This document shows, piece after piece, positions 53,874 to 62,563 of a stretch of 64,000 nt of DNA; positions within the stretch are counted from its first letter, which is position 1, and every line of letters begins with the position of its first letter. Source of the DNA: an uncultured bacterium (GTDB lineage Bacteria; Cyanobacteriota; Vampirovibrionia; Gastranaerophilales; Gastranaerophilaceae); the NCBI GenBank assembly GCA_900547155.1, contig URFH01000006.1:1-64000 (forward strand), given 5' to 3'. The notes under the pieces were generated by a model. That model was not told the origin of the DNA, searched no databases, and was given only the letters and a program-made list of their open reading frames with translations. A program made the translations under genes and the position numbers.

Positions 53874-54834
53874 AGCAAGCCCTCGTTTCTTTAATTTTTT
53901 CAATTAACTTATTTTTGAAATAATCCGGCGAGATAAATTCGCAATCAGTGCCAAAACTCATAAGTTTTTGAAGAAAATTAAACTCGTTATAAACAGTCGT
54001 TTCAACAACGACGCTTTTTTCGTCCCTGTAAATTATTCTGTCGTCAGCGCCCGCAAAAAACATATGTGCGCTGTAGCCGGTCAGCCGGTATCTTGCACAA
54101 AGGCAGCAATTTTGAAACTGTTTGTATACATCTGCGCTGACGCTTTTGCAGATAGCTTTTGAGGAAATATTCAGGATTTTATCCGCTCTCAAATAGCCAA
54201 TATTTTTATAACTGTACGAAAATCCCCACAGATAAAGCTTGTTGTTTTCAAATCGCAAAAAACGCGGCAAAAATTCGATATTTTCTTTGCCGTTTCGCGG
54301 AGAAAGATAGGTTATATCCGCAATTTCGTTTGTTTTTATGAATTTTTTCAACTGCTCGAGCACTGCCTGTGAAATATTTTTCATAGGACGGTTGTTAAGC
54401 ATTGCGGATTTGATTTTTTCGTCATCACAAAAACCCGAAAGTGCAGCATAAAGCTCATTTATCTCATCAATAAGCTTCCAATCACCGTAAGTAACGAGGC
54501 TTTTTCGCAATTCCTGCAAATATTGGAACTGCCCTCTGTTAATCCCGGGCGAAAACGGATGAGAGACGAGCTCATATTTATATCCGTTTTTTGAATTCGG
54601 GCGTTTTATATCACATCCGCATGCTTTTAGCATGTTTATGGTGTTTGTGACCGTATCTTTTGAGAGTTTTTTGTCTTTTGCAATGACAATATCACGCTCA
54701 AACGCCGCAAGAATCTCCTCGCGTGAACGCGGAGCAGTGATGAGAAGACGAAGCAAATACAAAGCACGATATCCTGTTTTGCTTACTGCGGTTTTATTTG
54801 TATTTTTGTGTATCAGTAACTTCTCCGCACTCAC
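53863..54834 (-). CDS. WYL-domain transcriptional regulator 1
   Basis: The 323-aa protein has a HTH region at about 18-85 (SREEILAAFERDIVIAKDKKLSKDTVTNTINMLKACGCDIKR pattern, long form cut) and a WYL-type domain from about 160 (IADITYLSPRNGKENIEFLPRFLRFENNKLYLWGFS in outline). The start is GTG 54834, without a strong ribosome binding site. It follows the HgdB-like gene by 44 bases and overlaps the second WYL gene, so the pair may form a heterodimer. Confidence 0.78.
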   Translation of the reverse strand: MSAEKLLIHKNTNKTAVSKTGYRALYLLRLLITAPRSREEILAAFERDIVIAKDKKLSKDTVTNTINMLKACGCDIKRPNSKNGYKYELVSHPFSPGINRGQFQYLQELRKSLVTYGDWKLIDEINELYAALSGFCDDEKIKSAMLNNRPMKNISQAVLEQLKKFIKTNEIADITYLSPRNGKENIEFLPRFLRFENNKLYLWGFSYSYKNIGYLRADKILNISSKAICKSVSADVYKQFQNCCLCARYRLTGYSAHMFFAGADDRIIYRDEKSVVVETTVYNEFNFLQKLMSFGTDCEFISPDYFKNKLIEKIKETRACYDD

Positions 54835-54878
54835 GGCAGTTCTCCGACCTGCGGTCTTCTTCGCTCTCAGGGTATTTT

Positions 54879-55937
54879 CTATTTATTAATGCCTACTTGC
54901 TCGCCGGCAGGCGGTTTAATGATATTTTGTTCCTCGCTGATATTAATCTTGTTGATAATTTTCGCGCGTTTTTTACGGAACAGCATATCAGTAAACGCTT
55001 CTATCCTTGTGACAAAACCCGCCTCGCCCGTATGCTCATCAAGAGAAAGATGCAAGCAGGGTTTGTTAAATTTCTTTGCATAACGCTGAATTCTTTCAAT
55101 CATTATGGAATCCGGCCCGCAACCGAAAGCGTTGAGGGTGATAATGCCGTCGATTTTGTTGTCCTGCAAATAATGTCCCGCAGCACCGGTCATTTCAAGC
55201 TCGTTTGCCCAGTACAGCTTGGAATCAAGCGCGCTGACGCCTTCCATGAGCTGTTCTTCGGACGCCATATTAGCGGTAAATGCTTTTACATCAAGTTTTT
55301 CAAGTTTGTCAAAGATTTTCATGTTTACGCGTTCATCGTAAAGGTTGTATCCATGGGCGATTAGCGCAACATTAATCGGATATTCTTTCTGGCTGTTGAC
55401 GATAACAACTTTTCCCTCTTTTGCAAATTTTAGCGCTTTTTCAAAGGGAATACCCGAATTCATCATGATTTTGAAGTTATTAAATACTTTCCAGCCCGCT
55501 TTTGAAGCAGCTTTTATCCTTTTTTCATCCGTAATTCCAAAAGCCTTTACAGCTTCTTTCAAAAACTGATAAAGCCCCTGATTTTTTTCGGATTTGTCTA
55601 AAGTTGCGTCGATAATGGTAAAATCCTTTTTCACAACGTTTTTAATCAGGTCGGGAAGCCCTCTGATTTTAGAACAGTTGTAAATTTTGTGGTCAATTGA
55701 CTGGAGCGAGGGAACGAAAATTTTATCAATTCCTTTTTCCAGCAGGTTGAGAACATGCCCTACATAGACTTTAACAGGGAGGCAGGTTTCCGTGACAACA
55801 AGAGCAGAGCCTTTTGACATGGTTTCTTTTGTGGTTTTGTCCGACAGAACCACTTTTATCCCTAAATCTTCGAAAAAACCGAACCAGAAGGGGAAGAAAT
55901 TGTAATACGACATTGCTCTTGGAATTCCGATTTGCAT
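54879..55937 (-). CDS. HgdB/DUF2229-like Fe-S protein (acyl-CoA dehydratase activase relative)
   Basis: The 352-aa protein resembles the 2-hydroxyacyl-CoA dehydratase D-component family, DUF2229 branch. It starts with MQIGIPRAMSYYNFFPFWFGFFEDLG and keeps three Cys suited to bind a 4Fe-4S cluster: ETCLPVKVY, YNCSKI and NAFGCGPDS. The activating ATPase part that is often fused is absent. Related stand-alone proteins have no set reaction. A good ribosome binding site (AGGACT) is present. It leads the reverse operon with two WYL regulators and yraN. Confidence 0.75.
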   Translation of the reverse strand: MQIGIPRAMSYYNFFPFWFGFFEDLGIKVVLSDKTTKETMSKGSALVVTETCLPVKVYVGHVLNLLEKGIDKIFVPSLQSIDHKIYNCSKIRGLPDLIKNVVKKDFTIIDATLDKSEKNQGLYQFLKEAVKAFGITDEKRIKAASKAGWKVFNNFKIMMNSGIPFEKALKFAKEGKVVIVNSQKEYPINVALIAHGYNLYDERVNMKIFDKLEKLDVKAFTANMASEEQLMEGVSALDSKLYWANELEMTGAAGHYLQDNKIDGIITLNAFGCGPDSIMIERIQRYAKKFNKPCLHLSLDEHTGEAGFVTRIEAFTDMLFRKKRAKIINKINISEEQNIIKPPAGEQVGINK

Positions 55938-56344
55938 TTAATAGTCCTTTTTTATACTTTTATACACTTATTAATAAATTCACTTTAATTTTTACTTAAT
56001 TATAAAGCAAACAAAATTTTTTTTGATAACATTACGACGATTATAACATTTTTGAAAACAAAAAACACATGTTTGTTTTTCAGTTGTTAAAATTTTTATT
56101 AAACTGTCGGGCTATCCCGTTGTATCTTGTTTTTAGCCGGAAAGAAGTTTAAGATATTTCCATCATCTGACCGATAAATTTAAGTGAAATAAAGTTTACA
56201 ATACTTATTCAAACTTAACAAAACTTGAGATTAAGTATCAAAAATACACTTAATGTGTAAAATTATGTTAAAATATTTATTACAAATAGCAATTTCTCAC
56301 TTTGATAATCATTATAAAAACAGGTAGATGTTGTTAGGAAATAA
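55938..56344. other. AT-rich divergent intergenic region
   Basis: It holds the promoters of the HgdB-like operon and of the 56345 gene. An extended -10 (TGTTAAAAT at 56266-56274) lies 70 bases before 56345. A small hairpin ATTAAGT / ACTTAAT (about 56230-56253) sits just upstream of it and could be an operator. No gene is seen. Confidence 0.45.
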
Positions 56345-57286
56345 ATGAAAGTTCAACCCAATTACACTAGACAATATACGGAAGTAAGTCAGAACCGCAA
56401 CAATAAATCACGCAAGCAAAACCCTGCTTTCGGTAATTTTATCGTTGCAACAATGGACGCGGTTGAAAGAGGCGGGTTGTTTGCTTCTTTTGCGGCACAG
56501 GATATTCTTGGTTCCTGCGTACCGCGCACGGGTACTGCTTTTTACAGAAATAAAGACATCACCGGAAAATGGAACTACGCAGAAGCCTCTGAAGTTTCTA
56601 TCAGAGAATTTGTTTCATCTATCACAATGTTCTTAATCCCCATGGTTATGATGGCAGGTATTAAAAAGTTTGTCGGAAAAGCATGCGATGTACCTGTAAA
56701 CTTCATTAAAGGGCTCGGCGAAAGCATGAAAACTGTAGCCGGAAAAGATACGAATGAACTCAAAAAATCTTTCTACAACAATACTTTCGCAAAAATGTTC
56801 AAGGATTCGGGCATAAAAGACGGCAAAGAAAAAGCCTCTGAATTTGCACAGAAACTCGTTGACCTTGAAGCTGTTAAAAAGACAGACAAAAAAGCATACA
56901 AAGAAGGCCTCGGCAAACTCGCTGATGAATTTGCTCTTTTAAGAAAATCAAATTCAACAAATCATGCCGAAAATTACTTCACAACAACTTTCAATTATGC
57001 AGAAAATAAATCAGCGAACACTTCATTCTCAAGATTTATAAAACATATTCAAAATTACGCCCATGACGCGGTTTCACACATTGAAAAACGCAAACCGAAA
57101 AATGTCGGCGAATTTCTTGATAAATTTAACACAAAACGCATCGGGGCAAGATTCCTCTCCAACGCTGCTATGGCAGCAGCAGTTGTCGGCTTCTACATGT
57201 ACATCCCGAAACTTTACACATTGCACAAAACAAACCCTGCGCTTGCAGGACTTGAACCCGAAACGAAAGGTGCGCAAAAAGCATAA
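56345..57286 (+). CDS. Membrane protein with N-terminal AFG motif
   Basis: The 313-aa protein has no recognised family. The Asn/Gln/Arg-rich leader ends in QNPAFGNF (AFG 28-30). Membrane segments are likely near 97-116 (SSITMFLIPMVMMAGIKKF) and 280-298 (LSNAAMAAAVVGFYMYIP), with a Lys-rich helical region between. This matches the layout of the protein after it and of those at 16271-21807. The stop overlaps the next start by one base (TAATG). Confidence 0.7.
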   Translation: MKVQPNYTRQYTEVSQNRNNKSRKQNPAFGNFIVATMDAVERGGLFASFAAQDILGSCVPRTGTAFYRNKDITGKWNYAEASEVSIREFVSSITMFLIPMVMMAGIKKFVGKACDVPVNFIKGLGESMKTVAGKDTNELKKSFYNNTFAKMFKDSGIKDGKEKASEFAQKLVDLEAVKKTDKKAYKEGLGKLADEFALLRKSNSTNHAENYFTTTFNYAENKSANTSFSRFIKHIQNYAHDAVSHIEKRKPKNVGEFLDKFNTKRIGARFLSNAAMAAAVVGFYMYIPKLYTLHKTNPALAGLEPETKGAQKA

Positions 57287-58275
57287 TGAAAGTATCAAAT
57301 TCAACACAATTTAATAATTCATCCTTGCTCGCGCAGAACAAAAAAGTTTCTTTCGGCGCAGGCAGAGCTTCTGTTATTGAATCTATCGGCAATGCAGTAA
57401 AAAAAGACGGATTTCTTTCAAAATTCAACAAGCATGTTGAATTTAATGACGGTTACGACCTGCCGTATTCAGTATTTTTGGCAGTTCTGTTCGGTGCGGT
57501 GCTCGGTTGCAGAGCGCTTTTTGCAAGAGATAATGAAGAAAGACGCGAAATTCTCACCCGTGACTCAATCACCGTTGGAACCTTGATTTTCGCCCGTCCT
57601 CCTTTGAAAAAAGCTTTTGCTACGCTTTCTAAAAACAGAAGCGGTCTTGCTTTGACAATAAAACCCGCAGAACACAAAGCTTCTAACATTTTCAAGAAAG
57701 CTATGGACTATTTGAAGCCGAATTCCGGCATAAAAGTCATGACCTCCTCTGATATCGTTACAAAATACAGCGTACAGGGTTATAAGAACGGATTTGCTGA
57801 CGTAATCAACTTTATCCGGAAAGAAGACGGAAATTTTGAAAAAATCCTTAAAAAGAACGCCAATTTCAAAGAATCCGTTAAAAAAGCTTATGATTCATTG
57901 AACCCCAAAGTCAAATTTGAAGAAGCAAAAACAGCTGACTTTATTGAAACTTTCACAAAAGGCCATAAAGCTACTCATACAAAAGAACTCGACGAATTTT
58001 ACAACCTTATGAACGGAAAAGACAATCCGCTCGTTAAAAAAGCTAAATCAATCAACAGTTCGTTTGACTTTGTAACAACGTTCTTGATTGTTCCTGCAAT
58101 GCTCGGTATTGCGCTTCCCAAATTGCTCGAAAAACAGATGAAAGACAGCAGAAAAGCCGCTGCCGCACAGGAAGCACAGGACGCTATGCAGGCTGTAAAA
58201 ATTGCTAATCCGTCGCTTTTTATGGGGCTTTCTAATTCTCAGGCTTTTAAAAGTTTTGAAACCATTGCTAAATAG
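57286..58275 (+). CDS. Membrane protein with N-terminal SFG motif
   Basis: The 329-aa protein has no recognised family. The leader MKVSNSTQFNNSSLLAQNKK ends in VSFGAG (21-26). Hydrophobic segments lie near 64-80 (SVFLAVLFGAVLGCRALF) and 264-282 (VTTFLIVPAMLGIALPKL), with a Lys-rich helical region between. It is translationally coupled to the preceding gene. Its role is unknown; likely a paired partner of that protein. Confidence 0.7.
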   Translation: MKVSNSTQFNNSSLLAQNKKVSFGAGRASVIESIGNAVKKDGFLSKFNKHVEFNDGYDLPYSVFLAVLFGAVLGCRALFARDNEERREILTRDSITVGTLIFARPPLKKAFATLSKNRSGLALTIKPAEHKASNIFKKAMDYLKPNSGIKVMTSSDIVTKYSVQGYKNGFADVINFIRKEDGNFEKILKKNANFKESVKKAYDSLNPKVKFEEAKTADFIETFTKGHKATHTKELDEFYNLMNGKDNPLVKKAKSINSSFDFVTTFLIVPAMLGIALPKLLEKQMKDSRKAAAAQEAQDAMQAVKIANPSLFMGLSNSQAFKSFETIAK

Positions 58276-58309
58276 CGTTAGAAAGTGCCTAATTATTGCA
58301 TATTGTGAC

Positions 58310-58433
58310 GTTTAGAAGCGTTACTTTTCCTTTTCCGTTCCGATTCCCCCGGCATGCGAAATATTTTATCGAAAATGTTTAACCGTTGAGCCTCCTCCAT
58401 AGTCTCTCCAAAGAAAAAGTAACGCTTCTAAAC
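58310..58433. repeat. 124-bp hairpin element, copy B
   Basis: A 19-bp inverted repeat (GTTTAGAAGCGTTACTTTT with its complement ending at 58433) encloses the core. Read on the reverse strand, the core has GACTATGGAGGAGGCTC and GCATGCCGGGGGAATCGG, matching copy A at 40617-40740. Length is identical (124 bp), while the outer stem sequence differs. It lies between an SFG gene and fliJ. Confidence 0.85.
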
Positions 58434-58547
58434 TCGAATTTTTGACTTTTTGTATTTAATCCTTAAACCATAATCATACAAATGGATGTGGCGCGATGAG
58501 CGTTTAATCTCCATAATTAAAAAGTACAAATGTAATCTGGAAAAGCT

Positions 58548-59048
58548 ATGCCCTTTCGTTACCGCCTCCAAAAAATTCTCGACGTACGTATAAGAGATAA
58601 AGAAAAACAGCTCCAGGAAGTACGAAAGGCACAGGCAGCAGTAGTCAAGATAGAAGGGTTGATAGAAAGGAACAACAAGGAAATTTCACAAACACGCATA
58701 AATATGCGGCAGGCAGATTTCATGATGTACGAATCCTATGATAATTTCCTCAAACATCTGTATGTAGTCGGCGAAAACCTTGAAATTGACCGCCAGAACG
58801 CACAAGAAATCCTTAATCAGGAGAAAGAAAAACTCCAAAAACTCGAGCAGGCAGTGAAAGTCCTCGAAAAACACAAAGAACACGCAAAAGAAAACTATCT
58901 TGAGGAAGAAAAAGCCGCAGAACTGAAAAGGCTCTCAGAAGTAGCAGTACAAAGGCACTTCGCAAAATCCAGAGAAACAAAAGAAGAAGAAGAAAAAATC
59001 CTCAAACAACTAGAACAGATTGAAAACGGAAACTTTTATGAATATTAG
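58548..59048 (+). CDS. fliJ: FliJ-like flagellar export chaperone
   Basis: The 166-aa protein is a continuous coiled coil opening with FRYRLQKILDVRIRDKEKQLQEV, the FliJ N-terminal pattern. FliJ links the FliI ATPase to the export gate in the flagellar type III system. The ribosome binding site is GGAAAAG. The stop overlaps the fliK-like start by 11 bases. fliI is not upstream; a repeat element is there instead. Confidence 0.78.
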   Translation: MPFRYRLQKILDVRIRDKEKQLQEVRKAQAAVVKIEGLIERNNKEISQTRINMRQADFMMYESYDNFLKHLYVVGENLEIDRQNAQEILNQEKEKLQKLEQAVKVLEKHKEHAKENYLEEEKAAELKRLSEVAVQRHFAKSRETKEEEEKILKQLEQIENGNFYEY

Positions 59049-59817
59049 CGCAACGTCAACAAAAACCAAAGAAACAACCCAACAGGCAGAAACAGTTAAA
59101 ACGGAAACTGCCAAAAAAGCTGAAGAAACAAAAGCTGCCGAAGCTCAAAAAGAAACTGCTGCAAAAAAAGAAGAAACCAAAAATGAGGAAAGCGATTTCC
59201 AGAAGCTGCTTGAAACGCAAAACAAAGAAAAAGAAAAAAATGAAGAACAAATCCAGCTTCAGCAGCAGCAAAATCCCAACCAGATGAACAATATCACAAA
59301 TATTGACGCAAATTATGTAAGCAAATTCGGATTTGACGTTGCAACTTCAAACGCAAAAAATTCCCTCTCGTTGAATTTTGATACAGCGACAATAAGCAAA
59401 GATGATGCAAAGTTTTTTGCCGATTTGGTCGAAAATAAGCAGTTTGCTGTGCAGGAAAACGGCTCAAAAACCTCGCTTATAAAGTTTGCCGACGAAATCG
59501 GCCCGACTTACAAATCACAGCAGACCTCAAAAGTCTTAACAAACCTTATTGACAAAGCATACAAAACAGGCCAGCCCGTGCGCCTTGATTTTGACAATAA
59601 TGTTTCCGTCATTATGAAAATAGATAAAAAAGGCAAAATTTCTGCGGAATTTATCCCCGGCGATAAGGCCGTTGAAGAATATTTAAGAAATAATATCCGC
59701 TCTTTAAAACAGCGGTTTGACGACGAAAGTATCCAGTATAACGATATTTTCTACCGTCAGTCAAGAAACCCCAACCAGCAAAATCAGCAAAAAAATAAAG
59801 GAAAGTACAATGAATGA
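59038..59817 (+). CDS. FliK-like hook-length control protein
   Basis: The 259-aa protein has a disordered, Lys/Glu/Thr/Gln-rich N-terminal half (about 1-85) and a folded C-terminal part. The stretch PVRLDFDNNVSVIMKIDKKGKISAEFIPGDKAVEEYLRNNIRSLKQRF (shown in outline) fits the Flg_hook domain of FliK. It is shorter than most FliK. The start is ATG 59038 within the end of fliJ, preceded by GGAAAC. The stop overlaps the next start (ATGAATGA). The place between fliJ and a hook/rod gene supports the call. Confidence 0.65.
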   Translation: MNISATSTKTKETTQQAETVKTETAKKAEETKAAEAQKETAAKKEETKNEESDFQKLLETQNKEKEKNEEQIQLQQQQNPNQMNNITNIDANYVSKFGFDVATSNAKNSLSLNFDTATISKDDAKFFADLVENKQFAVQENGSKTSLIKFADEIGPTYKSQQTSKVLTNLIDKAYKTGQPVRLDFDNNVSVIMKIDKKGKISAEFIPGDKAVEEYLRNNIRSLKQRFDDESIQYNDIFYRQSRNPNQQNQQKNKGKYNE

Positions 59818-60646
59818 TTCATTCGTAAACGCACTGAACACCCAAAAATCCACGTCAGACTGGATTGACGCTGTTTCAGAAAACCTTATGAACATCTACA
59901 CCCCCGGTTATCGCGAAACGCAGGCGTCGTTTCAGACATTTTTGGATTCGGCAATCATCGACGGGTTCAACAAAAAAACCGGACAGGGAAAATCAATCCC
60001 CGGAACCTCAAATGAAAACGTATTTCTTGAGGGCGAGGGCTTTTTCACACTCAGACGCGACGACGGCAAGCTCGTTTATTCAAGGCTCGGTGAATTTACC
60101 TTCGACAAAGAGGGCGTTTACAGAAACCGCGACGGAATGGCTGTTCAAGGCTATATTTTGAACGACAAAGGCGAAATCATGCAGGGCACAAAGCCCATTG
60201 ACGCCGATATTTACGCAGAAACCGGCATAAAAGGCGGTGCGGTCAACATTCCGACCACAAATATTAAGCTCTGGATTGACCCGAACAACGGAAAATACCT
60301 CGGAAAATACGATGAATTTGAAATCAAAGGCGAAGGAATCCTTTACGGTAAAGCTGACGGCGGAAAAACCGTTGTACCGTTGTACAAACTTGCGGTAATG
60401 AACTTCCACAATCCGGAAGGGCTTTATGAAGTCAAGCAGGGGCAGTTTATCCAGACCGAAGAATCCGGCTCGCCAGTTATTGGCAGAGGTGAAGTCCGCG
60501 GAGGGCTTTTGGAGATGTCAAACTGCGATTTCAAAGCGAATATCACGTATTATCAACAGGCTAAAATGCAGATGGACGTTGCAAACAAGATTATTTCGAC
60601 GAACAAACAGCTTTTGCAGTCAATTCTTGACCTTATAAGTTCATAA
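59810..60646 (+). CDS. Flagellar hook/rod protein (FlgG/FlgE family)
   Basis: The 278-aa protein has the N-terminal flagellar motif SENLMNIYTPGYRETQASFQTFL and the C-terminal helix motif ANITYYQQAKMQMDVANKIISTNKQLLQSIL. The middle has FLEGEGFFTLRRDDGKLVYSRLGEFTFDKEGVYRN..GMAVQGYIL, typical of the FlgE/F/G group. Length fits FlgF or FlgG better than a hook FlgE. Start ATG 59810 follows AAAGGAAAG. It ends the cluster, with a terminator at 60673. Confidence 0.85.
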   Translation: MNDSFVNALNTQKSTSDWIDAVSENLMNIYTPGYRETQASFQTFLDSAIIDGFNKKTGQGKSIPGTSNENVFLEGEGFFTLRRDDGKLVYSRLGEFTFDKEGVYRNRDGMAVQGYILNDKGEIMQGTKPIDADIYAETGIKGGAVNIPTTNIKLWIDPNNGKYLGKYDEFEIKGEGILYGKADGGKTVVPLYKLAVMNFHNPEGLYEVKQGQFIQTEESGSPVIGRGEVRGGLLEMSNCDFKANITYYQQAKMQMDVANKIISTNKQLLQSILDLISS

Positions 60647-60672
60647 TTCATAAATATCCTAATTTCATACGT

Positions 60673-60696
60673 CCCCTGCGGTTCGCGGGGGTTTTT
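60673..60696 (+). terminator. Terminator of the flagellar cluster
   Basis: CCCCTGCG (60673-60680) pairs with CGCGGGGG-type sequence (60684-60691), followed by TTTTT. Confidence 0.88.
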
Positions 60697-60718
60697 ATTA
60701 TAGGCGAAAATAAGGATT

Positions 60719-61116
60719 CCGGTGGGAACCACTGCGTTTTTCCCACCTTACGTCATTGTTATAAAAATGTAGGGTGGGAATAGCTTGCTTGAAATCGAGG
60801 GTTATTAATCAAGCGTTGCGGCGGTTCTCACCGATAGCACTCGTCAAGAAAAGTGCCGGTGGGAACCACTTCGTTTTTCCCACCCTACGTCATTATTATA
60901 AAAATGTAGGGTGGGAATAGCTTGCTTGAAATCGAGGGTTATTAATCAGGCGTTGCGGCGGTTCCCACCGATAGCACTCGTCAAGAAAAGTGCTGGTGGG
61001 AACCACTTCATTTTTCCCGCCCTACGTCATTATTATAAAAATGTAGGGTGGGAATAGCTTGCTTGAAATCGAGGGTTATTAATCAGGCGTTGCGGCGGTT
61101 CCCACCGATAACACCT
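60719..61116. repeat. Three 137-bp tandem repeats reaching into the decarboxylase 3' end
   Basis: Units begin at 60719, 60856 and 60993 (period 137). Each has outer arms GGTGGGAACC / GGTTCCCACC and inner arms TTCCCACCCTAC / GTAGGGTGGGAA, as in the 116-bp elements near 2100. In the third unit the segment after the inner arms is the stop codon and last dozen codons of the reverse-strand decarboxylase (61079 onward). The same segment is present, non-coding, in units 1 and 2. Confidence 0.92.
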
Positions 61117-62563
61117 CAATATGCGTATATTCGTTCAAATACGGCAAATGCTCCTCGGTAATAAGCTCGCCCGGAAGCAAAATTGAAATACCCGGAGGGC
61201 ATTCGGCAATGACTTCGGCGCTTATTCTTCCAATAGCCTGCAATTTCGGAACGGTTTCTTTCTCACTGTAAAAAGCTTCTCTGGGATTCATAACGATTTT
61301 GGGCGTAATCATCGGCATGTGTTTGCGTTTTTCGATGTAATAAATATCAGAATAGCCTGCTGCCGCGATTTTTTCAATGCTGTTAATGAGATATTGGACT
61401 TCCTGCTTTGTGTTTCCGATATTTACAAGGAACAAAACGCCCTCGTCGCTTGCGGATTCAACTTCTATGCCAAAATCAATCTCAAGAATACTTTCGAGCC
61501 TTTTTCCGGAGAGCCCGTCGATTTTTATGAAGATTTTTGTTATATCGCGATTGTAATTTTCACAAGCCTCAAGGCAATGAACGCCCGGAATTTTACCGAG
61601 TTTTTTTCTTATGTAAGAAGCAAACTGAATTGCGCGTTTTAGCTGCCTTTTGCCCCTTTTTGACTCAAGATTTGCACGCGCAGCGTCAAGGCTCGCCATC
61701 AAAAGCATTGAGGGGCTTGTTGTTTGAAGAAGCTGGAGCGCTTTTTCGATTTTTTCGCAATCAAATTTGGAACCTTTTGCAATATGAAGCATTGAGCTTT
61801 GCGACATGCTGCCGCCGGTTTTGTGCAACGAATGCACAACCGCGTCAGCCCCCAAGTGCAGCGAAGAAACGGGCAGATTCTTGTTAAAATTCCACAAACA
61901 GCCGTGCGCCTCATCTACAATCAGAGGAACATCGTATTTTTTACAGATTTTTGCGATAGAAGCAATATCGCTCACAACCCCCTCATAAGTCGGGTTTGTA
62001 ATCCAGACCATTGCGGCTTCGGGGTTTTCTTTTAATGCTTTTTCAATGCTCGAGGGTTCAATTTCGCCCCAAAGGCACCATTCTTCGAGCCGTTCAGGGC
62101 TGACCCAGACAGGTTCTGCGCCGGAAATTATCATTCCGGTTAAAATCGAGCGATGGCAGTTGCGGTTTACGATTACTTTTTGTCCTTTTTTCGTCAAACC
62201 CATTGCCAGAGAAAGATTTCCGATAGTTGAACCGCCCACGAGGAAAAATGTACGCTGAGCTCCGAAAGCCTGTGCGGCAAGCTCCTGCGCCTCTTTAATA
62301 GGGCCGGTTGCGGGGTGGAGAGTTCCAAGATTGTCAAATTCATCCGTCGTATCGAGCAAAAGTGCGCGGTTTCCGACTAATTTTTTGAACGGTGCGTAGG
62401 CTGCGTGGCCGCCTGTGTGGCCGGGGATGTGAAATTGCACCATCGGATTGTGGTAAAACTTTTCAAGAGCCTCGACCAGAGGCGCATGAACGCCTGTTTC
62501 ATCTGATTCCTGGCGTTTTTTTAACGCTTTATGTGTTTTTATCTTTTGTTTCGTTTTTAACAT
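61079..62563 (-). CDS. Orn/Lys/Arg decarboxylase family protein
   Basis: The 494-aa PLP enzyme belongs to the fold-I basic amino acid decarboxylases of the short bacterial type (SpeA/Cad/YaaO). PLP residues are DEAHG (217-221) and the Schiff-base Lys248 in HSLHKTGGSMSQSS. The C-terminal signature ECPPGISILLPGE is present. It probably decarboxylates arginine or lysine toward polyamines; substrate cannot be set by eye. Its last 12 codons (SVGTAATPD end) lie in a tandem repeat unit, so the C-terminal tail may be repeat-derived. Confidence 0.88.
   Translation of the reverse strand: MLKTKQKIKTHKALKKRQESDETGVHAPLVEALEKFYHNPMVQFHIPGHTGGHAAYAPFKKLVGNRALLLDTTDEFDNLGTLHPATGPIKEAQELAAQAFGAQRTFFLVGGSTIGNLSLAMGLTKKGQKVIVNRNCHRSILTGMIISGAEPVWVSPERLEEWCLWGEIEPSSIEKALKENPEAAMVWITNPTYEGVVSDIASIAKICKKYDVPLIVDEAHGCLWNFNKNLPVSSLHLGADAVVHSLHKTGGSMSQSSMLHIAKGSKFDCEKIEKALQLLQTTSPSMLLMASLDAARANLESKRGKRQLKRAIQFASYIRKKLGKIPGVHCLEACENYNRDITKIFIKIDGLSGKRLESILEIDFGIEVESASDEGVLFLVNIGNTKQEVQYLINSIEKIAAAGYSDIYYIEKRKHMPMITPKIVMNPREAFYSEKETVPKLQAIGRISAEVIAECPPGISILLPGELITEEHLPYLNEYTHIEVLSVGTAATPD

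Noticed and set aside
60719..61116. Possible CRISPR array
   Set aside because: The 137-bp units are contiguous and nearly identical over their whole length, with no unique spacers and no cas genes.
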